From assembly GCA_013397455.1 (NCBI GenBank), contig VYZB01000169.1, forward strand, positions 467,997 to 531,996: a stretch of 64,000 bases of DNA, written 5' to 3'. Positions 57,701-64,000 of the stretch are shown one piece after another. Numbering within the stretch: position 1 is the first letter of the stretch; every line of letters begins with the position of its first letter. The notes under the pieces were generated by a model. It was not told the origin of the DNA, ran no database searches, and was given only the letters and a program-made list of their open reading frames with translations. Source of the stretch: Crotophaga sulcirostris. Lineage: Eukaryota > Chordata > Aves > Cuculiformes > Crotophagidae. The position numbers were made by a program, and so were the translations under genes.

Positions 57701-60028
57701 TGTGGTAAGAAAGAAGGTTCTTTAAAGGATAACTGGCAGATGACTAAATGAGGTTCTGACCTGTGTCACCTCCTAAGGGACTGTTTCACTGTCAGCCAAA
57801 AATCTCACTGTCTTCTGGCACATCGATCTGGAGGGTCACTAACAAAGGCCAGGCTACTGGCAGTGGAATTACTGCACCTACAGGGGCCACTGCTTCCCTG
57901 TGAAACGCTCTGGGGCCTGAAAATCAAGAGATGCAGTAAGAGAGAATCTTCCCCATTTCCACAGAAATCAAAGATTCCAGGAGCTGCAGCAGGATGTCTG
58001 CAGTGAAGTTCACTAAAGCCTGTTTTCATAGCTGCACTGCTCTTCCTTGGCCCAAAAGGAATTCCTTGCCAACATTTGGTACTTTGGACAGTGAGGCCAC
58101 CGTAAATGATATTGTTGAAAATCCCAAATTTTAAAAAAAAAAATCTCAGATTCATAAGGTAATTCACTTTCCCATCTGATCAAATATGGTCTTAGCTAAA
58201 CTGAAAACACACCAAGCAGGAATCATTATGCCATTTAATTTTTTTAGTTTAGGCTGCTTTAAGGACAGTTATTTTAATTTTTTTTGTTTACACTTTTACA
58301 TCAAATAGGCATTTAGGCCCCAAAATGGACAACACCAATCCCTGAAAAATCACGTCTCACATGTCTTATCTTTCCAACCAGAAGGACAGACTTTCTTTCA
58401 GATAATCCATTTCTGGGTTTTTTGCCTTTTTAGGATGGTAAGCCACAGATTTAATTCAGATTACGCTTCTATATCAACTGGAAAGTTCCAAGGAGAGCAG
58501 GAGTTACCCATGCGTGGTGAGGACTCGCTCCTAATAGTGTTGCTTGGCAAAATGAATCAACTCTAAGCCAGTTCTGAAAAGGAGCAGGAAAAGCACAAGA
58601 CTAAAGAACACACACTGTGCCCAGCAGGACTTGCATACCGAGAACAAACGCCGCCACGTAGTTGGAGATCTGTCCCATGCCGACCAGCACAAAGAGCACC
58701 GAAAACATCTCCCAGCTCGTAGAGAAAACCTGCACAAAGCTGAAGCCAGTCTGCATTGCCAAGGTTGCAAACAGCACGTTCTTCCTGCCAAACCTGCCAC
58801 GGACAGATTGAAAAGCAAGAAAAAAAAAAAAGATTATACAACAGCATGAGTGAAATTTTCATAAACAGAAAAACAAGATTACTTGTAGGCATACTTTGGG
58901 AGACAGAAAACATCTGAAAAAGAAGAAGTTCGGGAAACACGACACAGGTACAACTATTTTAAATACATAAAAATATCCACTGGCCAAGAGAAATAATATT
59001 CCAAGAGCTGCCAGTTAAGTTGCCTTTAAGTATGTGCTGGACACTGTTCCTTTCTTACTGATGGGATGAGCAGGGAGACAAATCACTGAGAATGGGTTAT
59101 TTAAAGTGCAAGAGTCTCAGATGCTCCTTCTCCTCTAAGGAGCAGGCAGTTCATGGTCCAGATCAGGCCGTTCAAAAAAAGGAATCAGGAAAAGAGCACA
59201 GCAAGGCTCAGGGACATAATCAGAAAACCTGAGCTTTAAATGAAAACAAAGCAAAACAACAAACCCAAACCAAACAACCTGTCAACATCACAAAAAAATC
59301 ATGGTGTCTTCCATTTTTTCATGTCTGTATGGATAAACAAAAAAAAAACTGAAAAAAAAAACTGGGAATACAGAGAAAAAAAGATTAAAAAAAACAAGAC
59401 AAGAAAGCCAAAGCCTTGTTTCTCTGAACCACAGATGAACAGCACCCATGCTTTGCAGCTTCCACAAACATGGATCATTGGACTCTGACATTGTATTTGA
59501 TGAGGAGAAAGAGGAACTAAGGGTGTTTATAAAGAGATACTTTTAAATTCGACCTCAAGGAAAACAAGGCTCATGGAACTCTCTGAACATTGTTTTTTTT
59601 AACTAGAAGAGAATGCCACTGATTTTTTTTTTTTCAGATGACTTATCTCCCACACCTGTTTTCTGGTGTAAAACCAGATTGTTCCAGTGGTGATTTCACT
59701 GAAAAAATAAAAAGATCAAGATACGACTCACTAACAATGTCTGTAACACTCTGTTCTCCCTCAGAAGGTTTGCTCTGCACACTCCGTACACTCGGATCAG
59801 ACGGTCACAGAACTAGGGCACGATAGGAGATGCAGAAAGACACTCACAGGAAACCTCACACACAAGACTCACTTCAAAAGCAGCATCAAACACAGGGCCA
59901 GCAGCTCTGGGGTTTATACTTTACTTGTCTGAGAGCTGTCCCGAGACGAAAGATCCAAGCAGGACGCCCACAAAGAAGAGGGAGGTGCTCAGGGGTCCCT
60001 TCCAGTCGTTGTCACACACGAGATTCCA
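45649..60028 (-). CDS. SLC22A5: Organic cation/carnitine transporter 2 (OCTN2), exons 2-10; exon 1 outside the window
   Basis: OCTN2 is a plasma-membrane MFS transporter that imports L-carnitine with sodium and also moves organic cations. Joining, on the minus strand, 60028-59925, 58793-58639, 57347-57176, 55840-55714, 51496-51396, 48237-48023, 46818-46636, 46164-46029 and 45736-45649 gives 1281 nt (426 residues plus TGA), in frame, with GT-AG introns. This equals human residues 132-557, so only exon 1 (about 131 residues, TM1 and the large extracellular loop) is missing. Visible motifs are the MFS signature GQLSDKFGRK, the OCTN nucleotide-binding motif [30 protein letters not shown] and [16 protein letters not shown]. 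The C-terminal LKSTAF is a PDZ ligand. The LKSTAF end and [15 protein letters not shown] favour SLC22A5 over SLC22A4, and so does its place next to IRF1. A few positions ([17 protein letters not shown]) are closer to SLC22A4, as expected for related paralogues. No damage is seen. Confidence 0.95.
46029..46164 (-). CDS. SLC22A5: SLC22A5 exon 9
   Basis: This 136-bp exon encodes [19 protein letters not shown]12 and [16 protein letters not shown], with a gtaagt donor. Confidence 0.95.
46165..46635. other. SLC22A5 intron 8
   Basis: This 471-base intron shows no repeat or other element. The short intron 9 (45737-46028) likewise holds nothing recognised. Confidence 0.85.
46636..46818 (-). CDS. SLC22A5: SLC22A5 exon 8
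   Basis: This 183-bp exon encodes [20 protein letters not shown] through [11 protein letters not shown], covering TM10-TM11, with a gtgagt donor. Confidence 0.95.
46819..48022. other. SLC22A5 intron 7
   Basis: This 1.2-kb intron has an AT-homopolymer stretch near 46970-46995 and no other element recognised. Confidence 0.85.
48023..48237 (-). CDS. SLC22A5: SLC22A5 exon 7
   Basis: This 215-bp exon encodes [20 protein letters not shown], the [14 protein letters not shown] helix and [15 protein letters not shown], ending VPS plus one base before gtatgg. Confidence 0.95.
48238..51395. other. SLC22A5 intron 6
   Basis: This 3.16-kb intron includes a direct duplication with an internal 18-base palindrome at 49859-49909. 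No gene or interspersed repeat was recognised. Confidence 0.8.
49859..49909. repeat. Short tandem duplication with perfect palindrome
   Basis: Two neighbouring copies begin accatcctctt and end ataag...gatctt. The first copy contains ATCCTCTTATAAGAGGAT (49862-49879), an 18-base perfect inverted repeat. Confidence 0.75.
51396..51496 (-). CDS. SLC22A5: SLC22A5 exon 6
   Basis: This 101-bp exon encodes [20 protein letters not shown] and the start of TM7 ([10 protein letters not shown]). Its acceptor tract is a GTTT microsatellite (51501-51520). Confidence 0.93.
51497..55713. other. SLC22A5 intron 5
   Basis: At 4.2 kb, this is the longest complete intron here. It is AT-rich with A-rich runs near 53680-53735. 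No gene or clear repeat is seen apart from the GTTT tract at its 3' end. Confidence 0.8.
51501..51520. repeat. AAAC/GTTT tetranucleotide microsatellite at a splice acceptor
   Basis: Five AAAC-type units on the plus strand read as GTTT on the gene strand and form the pyrimidine tract four bases before the exon 6 acceptor. Confidence 0.9.
55714..55840 (-). CDS. SLC22A5: SLC22A5 exon 5
   Basis: This 127-bp exon encodes [20 protein letters not shown] and the central intracellular loop through FDPTE, with a gtaaga donor. Confidence 0.95.
55841..57175. other. SLC22A5 intron 4
   Basis: This 1.3-kb intron carries a minus-strand CR1 fragment that ends about 110 bases from exon 4. Confidence 0.85.
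56740..57065 (-). mobile_element. CR1 LINE 3' fragment, minus strand, in intron 4
   Basis: The plus strand reads aatcacggagtgatttgggt, tggaaggaacctcaaagccc, then ggggcagccaccactgctct and a 'ctggagcctctttcagtac' end. The minus strand gives [20 protein letters not shown] of the CR1 ORF2 end. It lies in the same orientation as SLC22A5. Confidence 0.92.
57176..57347 (-). CDS. SLC22A5: SLC22A5 exon 4
   Basis: This 172-bp exon opens with GTEILGKS, the nucleotide-binding motif of OCTNs (human 218-225), then TM5-TM6, including [10 protein letters not shown] and PLWW. Confidence 0.95.
57348..58638. other. SLC22A5 intron 3
   Basis: In this 1.3-kb intron nothing is recognised beyond short A/T homopolymers near 58130 and 58270. 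Confidence 0.8.
58639..58793 (-). CDS. SLC22A5: SLC22A5 exon 3
   Basis: This 155-bp exon encodes FGRKNVLFA, then TM3 and TM4 ending NYVAAFVLG, with a gtatgc donor. Confidence 0.94.
58794..59924. other. SLC22A5 intron 2
   Basis: This 1.13-kb intron has A-rich runs at 59330-59395. No other element is recognised. Confidence 0.8.
59925..60028 (-). CDS. SLC22A5: SLC22A5 exon 2
   Basis: This 104-bp exon follows ccccgcag and ends GACAA before gtaaag. It encodes [10 protein letters not shown] and TM2 through GQLSD. The split codon AA|G gives K where human has R in the MFS motif A. Confidence 0.94.
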
Positions 60029-63000
60029 CTGCGGGGAGAGAGAACAGGGAAGTCTTCCAATAAACAGGATTTCCCCTCCTTCCTTCTAAAAGCCTTGGCT
60101 GAGCCCAGATTAAAATGTGTCCTTTGGACAGAAAACCTCCACAAGAGAAATGAGTAACAAACCTACTGCACAGGTGCAGCTCCATGAAAACAACGGGAAG
60201 TGATGCTGGACAACAGAAGGCAAAGGCACCTGCCCAGAGCCATCCAGCTGAAGCCCCAACACCACCTTCAGGTGGGACCCATGTGGCTTTCTTTACGTGG
60301 TGAGTGGCTGTGGTACTGCCCCTCCACCTACACGAGTGACAGTAACTAACAACTTCATAACACCCTTGGTTCAGCTTCCTTTCAAAGGCTCAACTGCTGC
60401 AGCTCTGCTGGTTTTGGAAAGAGTGAGAACAGTCCCCAAACTTCATTTCCCTGCATGCAGCAGTTTGCCAGCAAAAATGCACATTTCCAATTTAAGAGAA
60501 ACTGAACTACGTAAACAAGAATAAAGAAAAAATATGCCTCTTCCTTTATTGCATCTTAATATGGTTTTGAGAGACTGGAGACTGCTCGTTCCTCATGGGG
60601 AGCCTAACCAACATCAATCAGAATCTCTGGAATACAAATTGAAATACATACCAAGCAAACCAAGACTTCCAAAATGAAAACAAAAAAGAGGAAGAAAACA
60701 AGGTAATTAAGACTGCAACAGTTTCCAGACTGCTACCCACTTCAGTCTGATGTTTTTGAAGTTACATTCATGTTACTTTTGTATCAGCACCAACAACAAT
60801 TATTGAAAGAGTCTTAATTTTATTTTGGTTATCTGCAGGGGAAAAAGTGTGTAAATATTAGAAGAAAGGACAGAACCCAGCAGGGAGGACTGGTCCCTCA
60901 CCTCCCTGCTGTGCTGCAACTGGAGGTGTTCCCAGAGCTCTCCTGCCCCGCTGCAGGCAGGGGTCAGGAGGTGCTGCAGCCCCACACCTGAGGAATTTGG
61001 AGGCAACCAGTGCTTCTGATGTGAAGCCAACCCCTCCTGAGCTGTTATTCAAACAGCTCCTACAGGGCCCCTTCTGATGTTTTAGGGATGGAAAATTTTA
61101 AGTTTTAAACTGTATTAAAAAGGTTGAAATGAAAATATTCACCCTGCCGCCAATAATTAATTCCCCTTCTTCCCCAATTACAAATAATTAAGTATAGCGT
61201 GTTTTCCTTTTAATTTGTTTTAATTTGTACTGAACACCCAGCAAGATCTGTCCCTGCAGCTGCTGCGTGTCCCAGCTCCACCACCCACCTCCTCCGTGGT
61301 CCAGTGCAGGTGGGAATGCCAGGATTTTGCTGTTTGCCAGCTCCGGCTCCTTAGTGTCAAGCCCTTGTCTCCAGGAATCTCCCACCCTGCAGTCCATTAA
61401 CAGTTCACCCTACAGCTGCACCCCTCTGGGTGTTTTAAGGCTGGGGGTCACAAAAAGCCACACCCTGAATGAACACCACCAGCAACTGCCCTCCACTCCC
61501 AGATCCTCATGGCAAGACTCATTGAACCACTACTTGCTGTATGGAAGAGGATCCAGTTTGGAAGTGGATTTGAAGTTTTGAACCAGAACTGGAAGATTTT
61601 CTAGTGATAAATGATGCCCATTAGTACAGGCTGCACTCTCACTAGTGTGCATGAACTTTATCTGCCAACCCTTAGACCATCTTATAAATTTATCTCATCA
61701 TCATTCATTTTGTGAGGTCATGGGAAATAATAAAATGCACCTTTTCCCAATCTCTAACTGTATTCCAGCCATTTCTTAACCTCTCCTTTGATAAACCTGA
61801 CCCTGGAAAAACCTCTCCCAATATCAGATTTTACAGTACTCAACATTATTCTCCCACTTTTCTCCCATGCCTTTCCAGCCTCACACTTGAAGCACAAGCA
61901 CCAACACCTAATGCAGTGCTCCAACAAATCCCACTAACACTATAAATCTTGCATCCTTGCAGAAGCTCCTTTTTGAATTGTGGCTTTCAAATGTGCTAAA
62001 AAATGTATACCACTCACGTAAGGGATTTAACTTGCTATAGTTATCGATATCTTTAGGATTAAAAATTGTAATAAACATTTATAATTTAATCCGGATTTAT
62101 TGAAAGGCTGTACTTCAGTAGAGATTAAAAAATGTTTGAACAGTTTCGTGATGAGCGCAGAGGTTAGTCAAGCCAGGAAGCTTAAGCAAAAAGTATCTGG
62201 CACCTTGGAAATACACAGCAAGTGATCGTTATCAGATTTAAAGAGGCCAAAGGTTTCGGTGGTTATCGTATGCCTGCATACAATGACACTTATCAGGAAA
62301 ACAAATACCACCCCCAGTGCAAATTCTGCATTAGTGAAGACTCACCTACTCCCAAAGAATCATCTTTGTATCAGCCACAGGAGCCAGACACCTTCAGTAA
62401 CACAGCTAGAATCTATCTAGCCAAACATCCAGCTCTGATTTATAGCCCATCACTACTAAGTAAGTCATTATTTTCCAGGTGGTCACCCTGTGCTGCGAGT
62501 TAGCCACCTCCTTTCACCTGTCTCACACCCTGCACTTCCACACAAGGCTGCCCAGCACTCTGCTTTCCAGACACTGCCACGCTTGTGCCTGGTAACAAAC
62601 ATCTCCTTCAGACCACTGAGATGGCTGCTGCTTGGAAGAGTTCATGGTATTGAGGTGTTTTGCACTGTTCTGCCTAAAGCTTCTTGCACTGGCAGGTGGA
62701 AACACGTTGTCCTTAACGTGTGGCAACCGTTACCAGCTTGCTGCCCTGCCTGCTCTATTAGAGCAATGCTAGGGGCTGTTACACTGATAATCACTTGAAC
62801 CCGTGAACTTCAATAAAAAAAATAATAAAAAAAAGTGAACTTCAATATCAAATTTTCAAGGGAAAACTACCTGGGCTGTGCTATACCAGCTATTTAAAGG
62901 CTCCACAGCTACACAACGATCAAAACAAAGGGATTTTACAGTCTGTTACCCCTTTGCTCTGGTAAATGAATGTTGAAGCCTTCAACTTTCTAAGGACTCA

Positions 63001-64000
63001 CCAGCCAGGTCTACTGTATTGTTTCTCAGTGATGCTGGCACCAGTCTTCCACAACCATTCTGTACCCTTGCCCTTCCCCCAGCTGCCCCAGAAGAAATCA
63101 CCGAAGCATCACTATTAGCAGACCAGCACTGCAAAGAGCGAGTGTCCCAGGAGTTACTGATTGAACCCTGCTGCTGGCAGTGCTGCCAGGACACAGGATA
63201 CCATGACCCAGTGCTCTAAAATCATGTGCTGTTTTCACTTCCTGGTATCCTCTGAGTTAGCCTGCCAGCTGCAATGGCCTTTGCTCCAGTGAATGAGATA
63301 AGGTTAACCTAGGCAAGGTATCAGGGCTCCAAGCAGAAGAAAAACACTGCAGTTTTGTTTCAAGCAGCAACTGCTGATGCTGCAAAGCACTGAGCTCCTC
63401 AACACTGATGGCCAACGCTCAAGGCACAGAGCGTTCTCACTCAATTTTATTATAACTTTAGAAGACGACATCCTTCTGTTGCAATTTAAATTCATCTTCT
63501 TACTCAAACAGCTTGCAGGTGCTTCAGGCTGTAGCTGCTTCCCAAACAATTCACTGTGTCAGGGTGATGTCTTCATCAGCAGTCTCATCCCTAGCAGCAA
63601 CAGCCACTTATGCATCAGAGGCAGAATGTGTGGTGAGACAGGTACCTCCATAAAGGATTCCTGGCTGACACCAGCCACCTGTGAGCACAGGTGGGAAAAG
63701 GAGATGGGGGAAGGAGGACAGGCTGCAGAGACAGTCAGAAAATGGGGACAGCTTGGGCAAGAAGGGAATGGACACCACAAAGGAAAGGGACCGAAGTAGT
63801 TGAGTTTGAGGTCAAAATACAAAACAGCCCTAGGTGTTTCCAGTCACCCCTTAAGCATCTCTTTAGGAGAGCACTTTCCAAGTAGTGCTTCGTGTCTCAC
63901 ACAGCAAGTCAGCTACCTGGCACCGCAACCCCAAATCCCTTGCAACAGGCAAACCAAGTTACAAAACTGAGAACAAAAACCTCAGACTACTCCCTCAGAC
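60029..64000. other. SLC22A5 intron 1 (5' part outside the window)
   Basis: No exon 1-like sequence (MRDYDEV... or a CpG-island promoter) was found here on the minus strand, so at least 3.97 kb belongs to intron 1. It contains the direct repeat flanking an A-rich run at 62803-62847 and otherwise nothing recognised. Confidence 0.75.
62803..62847. repeat. 13-bp direct repeats around an A-rich tract
   Basis: GTGAACTTCAATA occurs at 62803-62815 and again at 62835-62847, separated by 19 bases of A with two T. This looks like a target-site duplication around a bare poly(A) tail, or a slippage product. Confidence 0.8.

Noticed and set aside
45649..60028. SLC22A4 as the identity of the minus-strand transporter
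   Set aside because: The C-terminal [21 protein letters not shown] and adjacency to IRF1 match SLC22A5. SLC22A4 ends LITAF and has TAELYPTLVRNMAVG.
60029..64000. Search for SLC22A5 exon 1
   Set aside because: No sequence encoding the conserved N-terminus (MRDYDEV, FLGEWG) and no CpG-rich promoter was seen on the minus strand, so exon 1 must be to the right of the window.
1..64000. tRNA, rRNA, CRISPR arrays and endogenous retroviral genes
   Set aside because: None were recognised. The mobile elements seen are all short CR1 LINE fragments.

Overview
The window is vertebrate nuclear DNA, almost certainly from a bird. It carries two multi-exon genes with GT-AG introns and human-like exon structure. 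It also holds several CR1 LINE fragments, one with the CR1-type 8-bp 3' tail repeat. The whole IRF1-SLC22A5 interval is compact, about 40 kb. The gene order matches human 5q31 read in reverse: IRF1, then a non-coding interval, then SLC22A5, with the two genes tail to tail. The species cannot be named from the sequence.

Layout. (1) 1-5610: IRF1 on the plus strand, from intron 1 to the poly(A) signal. All nine coding exons (2 to 10) are present and intact and give a 319-residue protein with the IRF DNA-binding domain. (2) 5611-about 42800: intergenic DNA with no convincing intact protein-coding gene. It holds one plus-strand CR1 copy (12.1-12.7 kb), two AT microsatellites (19.0 and 21.1 kb), a CpG cluster with a perfect CRE (18.62 kb), a probable decayed SLC22-family gene fragment on the minus strand (27.6-28.05 kb), a GC-rich block with a possible plus-strand transcript end (34.1-35.8 kb), a true CpG island (37.96-38.78 kb) and a minus-strand CR1 copy (40.4 kb). 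(3) About 42800-64000: SLC22A5 (OCTN2) on the minus strand. Exons 10 to 2 are present and intact. Exon 1, with the start codon and promoter, lies beyond the right edge.

Main point of interest. The CpG island at 38 kb contains a triple GAAANN interferon-response element next to a strong minus-strand splice donor. This predicts an interferon/IRF-responsive transcript that starts just beyond the SLC22A5 3' end and runs toward the IRF1 3' end. Its position and direction are those of the mammalian lncRNA locus C5orf56/IRF1-AS1 (CARINH). It is therefore a candidate avian counterpart and a possible feedback partner of IRF1. The second unusual item is the SLC22-like remnant at 27.6-28.05 kb. It shows degraded equivalents of exons 7 to 9 in the same orientation as SLC22A5.

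Functionally, IRF1 is an interferon-inducible transcription factor and SLC22A5 is the sodium-dependent carnitine transporter. They are neighbours by ancient synteny and not by shared biochemistry. The DNA between them probably holds shared or IRF1-directed regulatory elements.
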